Shown: piece after piece, positions 23,401-32,900 of the stretch
Numbering within the stretch: position 1 is the stretch's first letter
Layout of the letters: each line of letters starts with the position of its first letter
NCBI GenBank assembly: GCA_020002185.1
Contig: CM034543.1
Coordinates: 2,519,655 to 2,583,654, forward strand
Length of the DNA stretch: 64,000 nucleotides
Direction of reading: 5' to 3'
DNA from: Paraescarpia echinospica
Lineage: Eukaryota > Annelida > Polychaeta > Sabellida > Siboglinidae
Translations under genes and position numbers: made by a program
The notes under the pieces: generated by a model
What the model saw: only the letters and a program-made list of their open reading frames with translations
Databases searched by the model: none
What the model was told of the DNA's origin: nothing

Positions 23401-23455
23401 CGTGGAAACCCAGCTTCGCTGGCATGACCCAGTCGTCATTGGCATGTTCAACCAT
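2226..23455 (-). CDS. SLC5-family sodium-coupled monocarboxylate transporter-like gene (13 exons visible, 3' end outside window)
   Basis: A sodium/solute symporter of the SLC5 family (LeuT fold, normally 13 membrane helices), plasma-membrane located and expected to couple Na+ entry to uptake of small monocarboxylates or vitamins. The joined coding sequence is 1547 nt (515 residues plus two bases), against roughly 610-640 for SMCT/SMVT relatives, so about 100 C-terminal residues are missing to the left of the window. Exon coordinates, high to low: 23084-23455, 22433-22501, 21569-21620, 20715-20782, 10999-11079, 9287-9360, 7875-8015, 7017-7152, 4766-4851, 4522-4634, 3878-3948, 3181-3267, 2226-2422. 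Family hallmarks include YLERRF after the first exon, GGMKAVIRTDVFQ, NFDPNPTQR, and the serine-rich SGAL-S-SISSSLNS stretch that forms the Na2 site in relatives. Two N-glycosylation sequons (NDS, NTS) sit in the last exon, where SMCTs have a glycosylated extracellular loop. The start is the first in-frame ATG of an exon beginning just before helix 1. Closest to SLC5A8/A12 by motif; the exact paralog is uncertain. Confidence 0.93.
2524..2778 (+). mobile_element. 5'-truncated LINE, C-terminal end of reverse-transcriptase ORF
   Basis: The frame 2532-2759 reads GHISRLRDNRWTSRITTWRS then SRGRPARRWRDKLDEYW and ends HAEAFAQPRDSTAAQ-stop. This is a very common C-terminus of non-LTR retrotransposon ORFs in invertebrates. 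A short AATGATGAT tail follows. GAGATAG occurs just before (2524-2530) and just after (2772-2778), a plausible 7-bp target-site duplication. It sits in the intron between exons 12 and 13 of the SLC5 gene, opposite in direction. Confidence 0.8.
3181..3267 (-). CDS. SLC5-like gene, exon 12 (residues 422-450)
   Basis: An 87-nt phase-0 exon between attgtag and gtcagt encoding ASISVTGALAGPVLGMFLLG and AFFPSANAK, matching the G-x-x-GGP-x-LG-x-F-x-LG helix of SMCTs. Confidence 0.93.
3878..3948 (-). CDS. SLC5-like gene, exon 11 (residues 398-421)
   Basis: A 71-nt exon between gtttcag and gtgaaa encoding VCYGVIGLLVSLLADRLGG plus HVLQ, a membrane helix equivalent to the VVYGALCIGMAALASLMG region. Phase 0 at the end. 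Confidence 0.92.
4522..4634 (-). CDS. SLC5-like gene, exon 10 (residues 360-398)
   Basis: A 113-nt exon between ttttcag and gtatgt. It completes the split Ser and encodes SISSSLNSVATITWEDIAK, the helix-8 serine cluster (Na2 site in SLC5 structures) and the conserved T-x-ED-x-x-K segment. Ends after one base of a Val codon. Confidence 0.94.
4766..4851 (-). CDS. SLC5-like gene, exon 9 (residues 332-360)
   Basis: An 86-nt exon between gtttcag and gtgaaa encoding LLPYYMVDVLNMPGFPGIFL and AVLFSGAL. It contains the PG-x-PG-x-F-x-A-x-x-SG-x-L motif that leads into helix 8 and the Na2 site. Confidence 0.94.
5938..6832. repeat. C-rich pyrimidine minisatellite, about 90-bp unit, 10 copies
   Basis: Tandem units of 87-90 bp are built from CCCCACCCCCGTCCACCTTC, a CTACCCCTTTCTTCTGCCTA block and a CACCACCTTTACTACACGAC block. 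Units alternate between endings of the CACATGATCTAA and ATCATCAAA types, so some pairs behave as a 178-bp dimer. The 90-bp length keeps a plus-strand frame open for about 220 codons as a proline-rich 30-residue repeat, but it lies inside an SLC5 intron on the opposite strand and shows no other sign of being a gene. Confidence 0.92.
7017..7152 (-). CDS. SLC5-like gene, exon 8 (residues 286-331)
   Basis: A 136-nt exon between tgctag and gtgagg encoding SVYLNIPGLLVINALVGLVG, a membrane helix, then YAHYASVNCDPLKAGFIS. The x-NCDP-x-x-x-G-x-I pattern is conserved in SMCTs. Phase 0 at the end. Confidence 0.94.
7160..7265. repeat. dispersed repeat, copy 1
   Basis: About 105 bp with the shared cores AGGACTGCTCAG and CTCCCTGGCAGACCTG, matching 63120-63245 in the same orientation at roughly 75 percent. 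Probably a short interspersed element or LINE-tail fragment of unknown family, next to the acceptor of SLC5 exon 8. Confidence 0.6.
7608..7862 (-). other. unassigned 85-codon open frame in SLC5 intron 7
   Basis: Reading minus strand from 7862 to a stop at 7608, the frame is open and markedly more GC-rich than the surrounding intron. It reads QLERFWHIWVAVIMSLPAVA and later RVLAAVLSGGAILLFLDYN, two membrane-helix-like stretches. A TGACTTCAG acceptor-like site lies at its upstream end, only 26 bp past the donor of SLC5 exon 7. I do not recognise the family. It may be a captured exon fragment or chance. Confidence 0.3.
7875..8015 (-). CDS. SLC5-like gene, exon 7 (residues 239-286)
   Basis: A 141-nt exon between ttttccag and gtgagt. 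Joined to exon 6 it reads FNFDPNPTQRLSFWSLTIGG, a near-diagnostic SMCT/SMVT motif, then a helix and GQASIQRYCS. It ends two bases into an Arg codon. Confidence 0.95.
9287..9360 (-). CDS. SLC5-like gene, exon 6 (residues 215-239)
   Basis: A 74-nt exon between gtttcag and gtaata encoding GVLNIGGLNKVWEISKKGGR and LETF, ending two bases into an Asn codon. It matches the extracellular GG-x-x-x-W-x-x-x-x-x-GGR-L region that precedes the FNFNPNP motif. Confidence 0.9.
9950..10485 (+). mobile_element. 5'-truncated CR1/L2/Jockey-type LINE fragment
   Basis: Plus-strand frames read CLARIVLKAPRFSPSLPLL, a stop, then LHWLPVTYRIQFKLATITY through RAFSVAAPTIWNQLP to a stop at 10317-10319. LHWLPV-x-YRI and AFSVAAP-x-x-WN-x-LP are the usual C-terminus of CR1/L2/Jockey-like reverse-transcriptase ORFs. 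About 165 bp of 3' UTR follow. It lies in the intron between SLC5 exons 5 and 6. Confidence 0.85.
10741..10891. repeat. 31-bp tandem repeat, about 4.9 copies
   Basis: Near-perfect copies of GTGGCCAGCCTCATCCCTGA plus CAGACAGGATT in tandem. Copies are practically identical, suggesting recent expansion. It lies about 110 bp on the 3' side of SLC5 exon 5. Confidence 0.93.
10999..11079 (-). CDS. SLC5-like gene, exon 5 (residues 188-214)
   Basis: An 81-nt phase-0 exon between cttgtag and gtgggt encoding GGMKAVIRTDVFQAF and a hydrophobic segment ending IVVQ. GG-x-KAV-x-TD-x-FQ is one of the strongest SLC5 signatures. Confidence 0.94.
11663..11866. repeat. short tandem repeat of CTTATAATTGCAC units
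   Basis: Irregular tandem copies of CACCTACACTTATAATTG and the shorter CACTCTTATAATTG, 14-18 bp per unit, over about 200 bp just left of the large inverted-repeat transposon. Confidence 0.85.
12138..12622 (+). repeat. left terminal inverted repeat of the large transposon
   Basis: Pairs with 20147-20634. Well-kept stretches include TTTCTGGAAAGGTCTCATTT, CAGTAATAATAGTGCTAG and CAGAGTGGGCACTCTT. Divergence is roughly 20-25 percent with small indels, so the insertion is old. Confidence 0.85.
12960..14019 (+). pseudogene. broken DDE-like transposase of the large transposon
   Basis: The first frame (from about 12960 to 13370) reads HDFIAKQQSAFLKDKKSQ, TGDFAENYSFVVQDAAQGYH and HVIYFSDGAAP. After a short deletion and frame change near 13365 the next frame reads AEDFDGVTAEWHFFAMSHGK, then VGGTVKRLAARTSLQ. 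A stop (TGA at 13657) interrupts it, and the same frame resumes to 14019. I recognise this as a transposase-like family widespread in invertebrate genomes; the Asp of GDF, the Asp of FSDG and the Glu of AEW are candidate DDE residues (inference). The N-terminus is unclear. One frameshift with deletion plus one nonsense codon make it inactive. Confidence 0.75.
15040..16077. mobile_element. TTAA-flanked non-autonomous DNA transposon inside the LINE
   Basis: Flanked by TTAA at 15036-15039 and 16078-16081. Ends are AGGAAATAAAAAATAAGG and, reversed, AGGGAATAAAAACATC, sharing AGGRAATAAAAA. Removing the element and one TTAA restores the LINE frame across the site (TWHLKL joined to NIEKC), which fixes the boundaries. 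TTAA targets are typical of piggyBac and Kolobok families. No transposase is visible in its 1038 bp. Confidence 0.8.
15375..15457 (-). repeat. tRNA-like segment, probably SINE head or tRNA pseudogene
   Basis: Minus strand shows an A-box-like TAGCTCAGTTAGTAAAGG and a B-box-like GGTTCAAACCCC at tRNA spacing. The acceptor stem and anticodon arm do not pair, so it is not a working tRNA. It lies within the TTAA element. Confidence 0.6.
17981..19747. mobile_element. hAT DNA transposon, internally decayed, with 8-bp target duplication
   Basis: The ends are perfect 16-bp inverted repeats (TAGTGCTGGTTCGATA), and the element is flanked by GTCATGTT at 17973-17980 and 19748-19755, an 8-bp target duplication as expected for hAT elements. 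Sub-terminal sequence is rich in ATCGATA-type motifs. At 1767 bp it is too short for a full transposase, of which only an N-terminal BED-finger relic remains. Confidence 0.9.
18864..19047 (-). pseudogene. BED zinc-finger relic of hAT transposase
   Basis: From an ATG at 19047 the minus strand reads MNDKMSKRTSPIWQFLFNKY. After a one-base frame change it reads ECLLCQKRSPQTSGGNTSNL then TKHVTVHHPRDYQNMM and a stop. The C-x2-C pair, the GGNTSNL-x-KH motif and the following His pair are those of a BED finger. The catalytic domain is gone. Confidence 0.8.
20147..20634 (-). repeat. right terminal inverted repeat of the large transposon
   Basis: Reverse-complement partner of 12138-12622, ending CGCCC followed by TA. 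It lies 80 bp beyond the donor side of SLC5 exon 4 (20715-20782). Confidence 0.85.
20715..20782 (-). CDS. SLC5-like gene, exon 4 (residues 165-187)
   Basis: A 68-nt exon between tttctag and gtgagt, completing the split Ala codon and encoding TGFPLWGSVFACGLVGTFYT plus AL. The match to the TGFDLWGAVVATGVVCTFY segment of relatives is clear. The following intron (11080-20714) is the nested-transposon intron. Confidence 0.93.
20783..21277. other. intron 3 of the SLC5 gene, left part
   Basis: AT-rich intron. Around 21020-21100 is a TATAGCGCC ... GGCGCTTTACAA segment of the kind seen in 3' ends of invertebrate short interspersed repeats. No coding sequence. Confidence 0.4.
21278..21409. repeat. 132-bp identical duplicate of the LINE/TTAA-element junction
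   Basis: Identical to 15011-15142 at every base, including 25 bp of the LINE, the TTAA and about 100 bp of the TTAA element. Flanked by GAGA on both sides (21274-21277 and 21410-21413). Confidence 0.92.
21569..21620 (-). CDS. SLC5-like gene, exon 3 (residues 148-165)
   Basis: A 52-nt exon between attgcag and gtatgt encoding VFYMGLVIYTPSTALEA, equivalent to the ILYTGIVIYAPALAL segment of SMCTs. It ends after one base of a codon (phase 1). Confidence 0.92.
21962..22345. repeat. 128-bp tandem repeat, three copies
   Basis: Units beginning ACACAGCCAAATGTTCCATT start at 21962, 22090 and 22218, each exactly 128 bp apart and nearly identical. Lies in intron 2 of the SLC5 gene. Confidence 0.95.
22433..22501 (-). 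CDS. SLC5-like gene, exon 2 (residues 125-147)
   Basis: A 69-nt exon flanked by ttttcag and gtacgt, phase 0 at both ends. It encodes YLERRFQSRLIRLMG followed by the start of the next helix. The join with exon 1 gives SSFEYLERRF, matching the conserved T/S-YEYLE-RF motif of the family. Confidence 0.93.
22502..23083. other. intron 1 of the SLC5 gene, no further gene
   Basis: About 580 bp between coding exons 1 and 2. The part from 22680 to 22980 is less AT-rich than other introns. No coding, RNA or transposon signal is recognised. Confidence 0.5.
23084..23455 (-). CDS. SLC5-like gene, coding exon 1 (residues 1-124)
   Basis: Starts with ATG in context GCGGGATGG and carries the N-terminal tail, helix 1 (VADIAVFLTSLSVSIGIGVY), the cytoplasmic TTNEYLMADHRLG loop typical of SMCTs, and helices 2-3. 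It ends in phase 0 at CTCATTTGAG|gtcagt. Upstream sequence to 23560 has no in-frame ATG extension that resembles the family. Confidence 0.93.
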
Positions 23456-23769
23456 CCCGCGTCAAAACCTGTATTACGACATCGACTGCGCACACTCAAG
23501 AACTGCCTTCCGATAATAATGTCTTCATGTTAGCGACCACATTTTCATCGATTTCAATTGACGAAGTTATTTAATAATAATGGGGGCAAACATCCATACT
23601 TCATATACCCAGTGAATATACCACTACAGATACCACTATATTTGGTGGCCTATATACAGATACCACTATATTTGGTGGCCTGCATTTGCTGAATTACTTC
23701 GTACACTTCGATAATCTAGCCCAAATTCCGACTTTGGTACCGAACCTGAAGTGTGCCCGCTCAATAAAC
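23456..23769. promoter_or_regulatory. upstream flank of the SLC5 start codon
   Basis: This stretch should hold the 5' UTR and perhaps the promoter. No clear TATA box is placed relative to the ATG. A direct duplication of ACAGATACCACTATATTTGG lies near 23627-23681. The LINE beyond limits any compact promoter to about 300 bp unless a non-coding first exon lies further right. Confidence 0.25.
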
Positions 23770-25817
23770 GAGAATGACCGTTATGCAGATAGATATGTAT
23801 GCAGAAAGACAACACAAATCAAATATAAATTGAAACTGGCCAAGTTAATGAAATGTTATTACAGCATTTACGTACTGGAAATGACGAAGACTACAACATT
23901 TATAAAGAAGCACTAAACCAAGCTACAGCTGAAATTAGAAATTCAAAGAGAAGCTATGAACATAAATTAGCTTGTAATATAAAACATGACAGCAAGAGTT
24001 TTTATGCATATATTCGAAGCAAACAGAAAGTTCAGGATAAGGTCGGTCCTCTAGAAGATAGTGCTGGAAACGTAATATCAGAAGGATTCTTAATGGCAGA
24101 AGACCTGAATGAGTATTTTAGTTCAGTGTTTACCAGAGAAGACACTAGTTCACTGCCAGTACCAGAGGCTAAGTTCAAGGGGGCAGAATCAGACTATTTA
24201 AGACAGTTAATTGTAACCCCAGAAATGGTAGCTAAGAAAATCAGGACTATGAAGGATAATAAATCACCTGGAGTGGATGGTATTCCACCCAAACTACTAT
24301 TGGAAATTGTAGAACAAATTAGCATACCGCTTGCAACAGTTTTCAACTTGTCATTAGAAGAGGGAGTGGTTCCTTTAGAATGGAAAGAAGCAAACATTAT
24401 ACCGTTATTCAAAAAAGGTTCGAGAAACAAGTTAAATAATTATAGACCAGTTAGTTTAACATCGGTGATTTGTAAATTATTAGAAAGACTAATTAAAGAT
24501 CACATGGTGGATTTTCTTGTTAAACATAACTTGATAAACCCATCTCAACATGGGTTTCTAAAAGCGAGGTCATGCTTAACAAATATGTTATGTTTTTGGA
24601 AGATATCACTAAGTGGGTAGATGATGGATCACCAGTAGATATCATCTACTTAGATATTCAAAAAGCTTTCGACAAAGTGCCACATCAAAGATTACTGCTT
24701 AAACTAAAGGCCCATGGCATAGGAAATGGTATAATTAACTGGATAGAAAAATGGCTGATTGACAGAAGACAACGGGTAGTTGTTGATGGGGAGGCTTCAA
24801 ACTGGAAATCGGTTTTGAGTGGGGTTCCACAGGGATCAGTACTGGGACCTATATTATTCTTAATATATATAAACGATTTGGACGATGATATAGCTAGCAA
24901 GGTGTTGAAATTTGCAGATGATACAAAAGTGTTTAGACGGATTAAAAGTGATCGAGATAGACAGCATTTACAAGATGATCTTGACAGGTTGATCAAATGG
25001 TCTGAAAAGTGGCAAATGTTGTTCAATTTTGGAATGTAATTGCCTTCACACAGGACATGGGAACGAATATGTAGAATATACAATGGGGGGAACTGTACTA
25101 AATACTACTGTAAAAGAAAAAGACTTAGGGCTGACAATTAGTGCTGACATGAAGGTTTCAGAGCAGTGTGGAATTGCAGCTTCAAAAGGAAATCAAATCC
25201 TTGGATTGATTATGCGAAATATAGCATATAAAGAAAAAGAACTAATAATACCGCTGTACAAAACAATAGTTAGGCCTCATTTAGAATATTGTATACAAGC
25301 GTGGAGGCCATACCGCAAGAAGGACATAGATATGCTAGAAAGAGTACAGAGGAGAGCGACTAAAATGATACCAAAACTGAGGGATCTTAGTTATGAAAAA
25401 CGGCTAAAAGAATGTCGTTTAACAACACTAGAGACCAGGAGATTGAGAGGAGATCAGATAGAAGTGTTTAAAATATTGAATGGTTATGAAAATATTGATA
25501 GAAATATGTTTTTTTCAGTTAGGAAAGATAGAAAGACTAGAGGACATGAAGTTACATTAGTAAAGGAACAGTGTAGATTAGACGTAAGAAAGTTTTCAGT
25601 TTCACAAAGGACTGTGAATGTATGGAACAGATTATCTGTTGATTGTGTGGGTGCTAGTAGTGTGAATATGTTTAAAAATAAAATTGACACATACCTCAGA
25701 AGGGCTGGATATATGTTGATAAAAGGGTTGGACTCTCGATAAGCCAAATGGCTTCCTTGTCCACCTGCCATCTAGAGTTAATTCTCTGGATGGCAATCTT
25801 GTTAAATCTTGTTAAAA
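23770..25817 (+). mobile_element. CR1/Jockey-type LINE, 5'-truncated, with two frameshifts
   Basis: Three consecutive frames cover one reverse-transcriptase ORF: 23853-24600 (NKSPGVDGIPPKLL, WKEANIIPLFKKGS, NYRPVSLTSVICKLLERL, SQHGF), 24572-25039 (IIYLDIQKAFDKVPHQRLL, LSGVPQGSVLGP, FADD at 24911-24922) and 25029-25742 (RPHLEYCIQAW, LERVQRRATKMIP, RTVNVWNRL). The breaks near 24590 and 25035 are small deletions or frame changes. The 3' end has the motif TTAAATCTTG repeated. Its last 660 bp match 46337-46998 at about 98.5 percent. It ends about 310 bp upstream of the SLC5 start codon. Confidence 0.9.
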
Positions 25818-26916
25818 AATCTAAATAATTACTAATTGTAAACAACGATAATCAAGAGTCAAATAATCACTGACTATTAATTGCACACAATAAGTCCGCA
25901 AACGTTTTGCTTGTGCATATGACCACCATTGCTAACAATAATATTATGACTATAGTAAATGACTACTGGCTAATATATCAAATTCACCATATGGGTGGGG
26001 GTCTTTCTCAGGTCTTTCTCACTGCCTGCCCCCTATTTATAACTGCATATCCAGCCGGCCAGTTTTATTGAGCCCTAACCCCATTAGCAGTCATCTTGAC
26101 TAGGACCATTCATTAGTGGATAGGGCTGGTAGTCACACTGTCAGAGGGTCAGTATGCAAGACCACAGTGTAAACACTAATTGATGTTAGTACTTAATCTT
26201 CAGAGTATATTTCTCTGATACAGCTTATTTGACATTTGTAGATATCTCAGAGAAATCCATTACAACACAGTATATTTACACATTTAGCATCTATTCTACC
26301 CAAACATTATACACAATCCAATACGTATACATTGTTTAAAACACACATTTATTTTTAAAATCATTGCAAATAATAAATTCAACATGCTCAGAAGTGGCAA
26401 TTAATCTGTGTAAAGATTAACGACAGGTACACATGAATGCATGTCTCCACACCATGCCCACGTCTAACTATGCACCAGCATGCAACTGAAAAGAAAAAGA
26501 AAAAATATGTGTTAGCACATATATATCCACATAATACACGTTTATTATTTATAGACAGCACAGCAGAGCCAGAGAGTTGTGCTACTGTTTTTAGTTCATG
26601 CAAAAGCAATATAAATTACTTTTGCGATCCACTGTAGAAACCAACGAGAAGGTATAATAACAGTAATCTGCCACTATATGTGTTGTGAATATGCAATATG
26701 GTGTATGTCGAGATTGTATATAGTGCCACATTCTGTCACACTTTTGAGGCAGATACTATTAAAATATGAAATATAGGTCTACTTTGTAGACAATAGTTAG
26801 AAATTAAATAACACTGAAGGAATTTGCTAACTTATACGGAGGTATATTTTATAAGAACATTTCAAAAAATTTACATAGTATAAACAAACATTTGGCATAT
26901 AGCATGATATTAGTAT
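25818..26916. other. non-coding stretch between LINE and satellite
   Basis: AT-rich, with no coding, RNA or transposon signal that I recognise. Confidence 0.5.
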
Positions 26917-29900
26917 CTAATTGTACCTGCATAGAAATCACAACATTTATGACATAACAAAGTAACACCATCATTGCCTAGTCCCCTCACTCTAACCATC
27001 ATCACCACCTAATTGTACCTGCATAGAAATCACAACATTTGTGACATAACAAAGTAACACCATCACTGCCTAGTCCCTTCACAATATCCATCATCACCAC
27101 ATACCTGTACCTGCATAGAAATCAAAACATTTGTGACATAACAAAGTAACACCATCACTGCCTAGTCCCCTCACTCTAACCATCATCACCACCTAATTGT
27201 ACCTGCATAGAAATCACAACATTTGAGACAACAAAATAACACCATCACTGCCTAGTCCCTTCACTATATCCATCATCACCATCTAACTGTACCTGCATAG
27301 AAATCACAAAATTTGTGACATAACAAAGTAACACCATCACTGCCTGGTCTCTTCACTATATCCATCATCTCCACCTAATTGTACCTGCATAGAAATCACA
27401 ACATTTGTGACATAACAAAGTAACACCATCATTGCCTAGTTCCTTCACTCTAACCATCATCACCACCTATTTGTACCTGCATAGAAATCACAACATTTGT
27501 GACATAACAAAGTAACACCATCACTGCCTAGTCCCTTCATTATATCCGTCATCACCACCTAATTGTACCTGCACAGAAATCACAACATTTGTGACAAAAC
27601 AAAGTAATACCATCAATGCTTAGTCCCTTCACGCTAACCATCATCACCACCTAATTGTACCTGCATAGAAATCACAAAATTTGTGACATAACAAAGTAAC
27701 ACCATCACTGCCTGGTCTCTTCACTATATCCATCATCTCCACCTAATTGTACCTGCATAGAAATCACAACATTTGTGACATAACAAAGTAACACCATCAT
27801 TGCCTAGTTCCTTCACTCTAACCATCATCACCACCTATTTGTACCTGCATAGAAATCACAACATTTGTGACATAACAAAGTAACACCATCACTGCCTAGT
27901 CCCTTCATTATATCCGTCATCACCACCTAATTGTACCTGCATAGAAATCACAACATTTGTGACAAAACAAAGTAATACCATCAATGCTTAGTCCCTTCAC
28001 GCTAACCATCATCACCACCTAATTGTACCTGCATAGAAATCACAACATTTGTGACATAACAAAGTAACACCATCACTGCCTAGTCCCTTCACTATATCCA
28101 TCATCACCACCTAACTGTACCTGCATAGAAATCACAAAATTTGTGACAACAAAGTAACACCATCACTGCCTAGTCTATTCACTATATCCATCATCACCAC
28201 CTAATTGTACCTGCATAGAAATCAAACAATTTGTGACATAACAAAGTAACACCGTCACTGCCTAGTCCCTTCACTCTAACCATCATCACCACCTAATTGT
28301 ACCTGCATAGAAATCACATTTTAGACATAACAAAATAACACCATCACTGCCTAGTCCCTTCATTATATCCATCATCACCACCTAATTGTACCTGCATAGA
28401 AATCACAACATTTGTGACATAACAAAGTAATACCATCACTGCTTAGTCCCTTCACTCTAACCATCATCACCACCTAATTGTACCTGTATAGAAATCACAA
28501 CATTTGTGACATAACAAAGTAACACCATCACTGCCTAGTCCCTTCACTCTAACCATCATCACCACCTAATTGTATCTGCATGGAAATCACAACATTTGTG
28601 ACATAACAAAGTAACACCATCACTGCCTAGTCCCTTCACTCTAACCATCATCACCACCTAATTGTACCTGCATAGAAATCACAACATTTGTGACATAACA
28701 AAGCAACACCATCACTGCCTAGTCCCTTCACTCTAACCATCATCACCACCTAATTGTACCTGTATAGAAATCACAACATTTGTGACATAACAAAGTAACA
28801 CCATCACTGCCTAGTCTCTTCACTATATCCATCATCACCACCTAATTGTACCTGCATAGAAATCACAACATTTGTGACATAACAAAGTAACACCATCACT
28901 GCCTAGTCCCTTCACTATATCCATCATCACCACCCAATTGTACCTGCATAGAAATCACAACATTTGTGACATAACAAAGTAACACCATCACTGCGTAGTC
29001 CCTTCACTCTAACCATCATCACCACCTAATTGTACCTGCATAGAAATCACAACATTTGAGACATAACAAAATAACACCATCACTGCCTAGTCCCTTCACT
29101 ATATCCATCATCACCACCTAACTGTACCTGCATAGAAATCACAAAATTTGTGACAACAAAGTAACACCATCACTGCCTAGGCCCCTCACTCTAACCATCA
29201 TCACCACCTAATTGTACCTGCATAGAAATCACAACATTTGAGACATAACAAAATAACACCATCACTGCCTAGTCCCTTCACTATATCCATCATCACCACC
29301 TAACTGTACCTTCATAGAAATCACAAAATTTGTGACATAACAAAGTAACACCATCATTGCCTAGTCTCTTCATTATATCCATCATCTCCACCTAATTGTA
29401 CCTGCATAGAAATCACAACATTTGTGACATAACAAAGTAACACCATCACTGCCTAGTTCCTTCACTCTAACCATCATCACCACCTATTTGTACCTGCATA
29501 GAAATCACAACATTTGTGACATAACAAAGTAATACAATCAATGCCTAGTCCCTTCACGCTAACCATCATCACCACCTAATTGTACCTGCATAGAAATCAC
29601 AACATTTGTGACATAACAAAGTAACACCATCACTGCCTAGTCCCTTCACTATATCCATCATCACCACCTAACTGTACCTGCATAGAAATCACAAAATTTG
29701 TGACAACAAAGTAACACCATCACTGCCTAGTCTCTTCACTATATCCATCATCACCACCTAATTGTACCTGCATAGAAATCAAAAAATTTGTGACATAACA
29801 AAATAACACCATCACTGCCTAGTCCCTTCACTCTAACCATCATCACCACCTAATTGTACCTGCATAGAAATCACAACATTTGAGACATAACAAAATAACA

Positions 29901-32900
29901 CCATCACTTCCTAGTCCCTTCACTATATCCATCATCACCACCCAATTGTACCTGCATAGAAATCACAACATTTGAGACATAACAAAATAACACCATCACT
30001 GCCTAGTCCCTTCATTATATCCATCATCACCACCTAATTGTACCTGCATAGAAATCACAACATTTTTGACATAACAAAGTAATACCATCACTGCCTAGTC
30101 CCTTCACTCTAACCATCATCACCACCTAATTGTACCTGTATAGAAATCACAACATTTGTGACATAACAAAGTAACACCATCACTGCCTAGTCCCTTCACT
30201 CTAACCATCATCACCACCTAATTGTACCTGCATGGAAATCACAACATTTGTGATATAACAAAGTAACACCATCACTGCCTAGTCCCTTCACTCTAGCCAT
30301 CATCACCACCTAATTGTACCTGCATAGAAATCACAACATTTGAGACATAACAAAATAACACCATCACTGCCTAGTCCCTTCACTATATCCATCATCACCA
30401 CCTAACTGTACCTGCATAGAAATCACAAAATTTGTGACATAACAAAGTAACACCATCTCTGCCTAGTCTCTTCACTATATCCATCATCACCACCTAATTG
30501 TACCTGTATAGAAATCACAACATTTGTGACATAACAAAGTAACACCATCACTGCCTAGTCCCTTCACTCTAACCATCATCACCACCTAATTGTACCTGCA
30601 TGGAAATCACAACATTTGTGACATAACAAAGTAACACCATCACTGCCTAGTCCCTTCACGCTAACCATCATCACCACCTAATTGTACCTGCATAGAAATC
30701 ACAACATTTGTGACATAACAAAGCAACACCATCACTGCCTAGTCCCTTCACTCTAACCATCATCACCACCTAATTGTACCTGCATAGAAATCCCAACATT
30801 TGTGACATAACAAAGTAACACCATCACTGCCTAGTCCCTTCACTATATCCATCATCACCACCCAATTGTACCTGCATAGAAATCACAACATTTGTGACAT
30901 AACAAAGTAACACCATCACTGCGTAGTCCCTTCACTCTAACCATCATCACCACCTAATTGTACCAGCATAGAAATCACAACATTTGAGACATAACAAAAT
31001 AACACCATCACTGCCTAGTCCCTTCACTATATCCATCATCACCACCTAACTGTACCTGCATAGAAATCACAAAATTTGTGACATAACAAAGTAACACCAT
31101 CACTGCCTAGTCTCTTCACTATATCCATCATCTCCACCTAATTGTACCTGCATAGAAATCACAACATTTGTGACATAACAAAGTAACACCATCATTGCCT
31201 AGTTCCTTCACTCTAACCATCATCACCACCTATTTGTACCTGCATAGAAATCACAACATTTGTGACATAACAAAGTAACACCATCACTGCCTAGTCCCTT
31301 CATTATATCCGTCATCACCACCTAATTGTACCTGCATAGAAATCACAACATTTGTGACAAAACAAAGTAATACCATCAATGCTTAGTCCCTTCACGCTAA
31401 CCATCATCACCACCTAATTGTACCTGCATAGAAATCACAACATTTGTGACATAACAAAGTAACACCATCACTGCCTAGTCCCTTCACTATATCCATCATC
31501 ACCACCTAACTGTACCTGCATAGAAATCACAAAATTTGTGACAACAAAGTAACACCATCACTGCCTAGTCTATTCACTATATCCATCATCACCACCTAAT
31601 TGTACCTGCATAGAAATCAAACAATTTGTGACATAACAAAGTAACACCGTCACTGCCTAGTCCCTTCACTCTAACCATCATCACCACCTAATTGTACCTG
31701 CATAGAAATCACATTTTAGACATAACAAAATAACACCATCACTGCCTAGTCCCTTCATTATATCCATCATCACCACCTAATTGTACCTGCATAGAAATCA
31801 CAACATTTGTGACATAACAAAGTAATACCATCACTGCTTAGTCCCTTCACTCTAACCATCATCACCACCTAATTGTACCTGTATAGAAATCACAACATTT
31901 GTGACATAACAAAGTAACACCATCACTGCCTAGTCCCTTCACTCTAACCATCATCACCACCTAATTGTATCTGCATGGAAATCACAACATTTGTGACATA
32001 ACAAAGTAACACCATCACTGCCTAGTCCCTTCACTCTAACCATCATCACCACCTAATTGTACCTGCATAGAAATCACAACATTTGTGACATAACAAAGCA
32101 ACACCATCACTGCCTAGTCCCTTCACTCTAACCATCATCACCACCTAATTGTACCTGTATAGAAATCACAACATTTGTGACATAACAAAGTAACACCATC
32201 ACTGCCTAGTCTCTTCACTATATCCATCATCACCACCTAATTGTACCTGCATAGAAATCACAACATTTGTGACATAACAAAGTAACACCATCACTGCCTA
32301 GTCCCTTCACTATATCCAACATCACCACCCAATTGTACCTGCATAGAAATCACAACATGTGTGACATAACAAAGTAACACCATCACTGCATAGTCCCTTC
32401 ACTCTATCCATCATCACCACCTAATTGTACCTGCATAGAAATCACAACATTTGAGATATATCAAAATAACACCATCACTGCCTAGTCCGTTCACTATATC
32501 CATCATCACCACCTAACTGTACCTGCATAGAAATCAAAAAATTTGTGACATAACAAAGTAACACCATCACTGCCTAGTCCCCTCACTCTAACCATCATCA
32601 CCACCTAATTGTACCTGCATAGAAATCACAACATTTGAGACATAACAAAATAACACCATCACTGCCTAGTCCCTTCACTATATCCATCATCACCACCTAA
32701 CTGTACCTTCATAGAAATCACAAAATTTGTGACATAACAAAGTAACACCATCATTGCCTAGTCTCTTCATTATATCCATCATCTCCACCTAATTGTACCT
32801 GCATAGAAATCACAACATTTGTGACATAACAAAGTAACACCATCACTGCCTAGTTCCTTCACTCTAACCATCATCACCACCTATTTGTACCTGCATAGAA

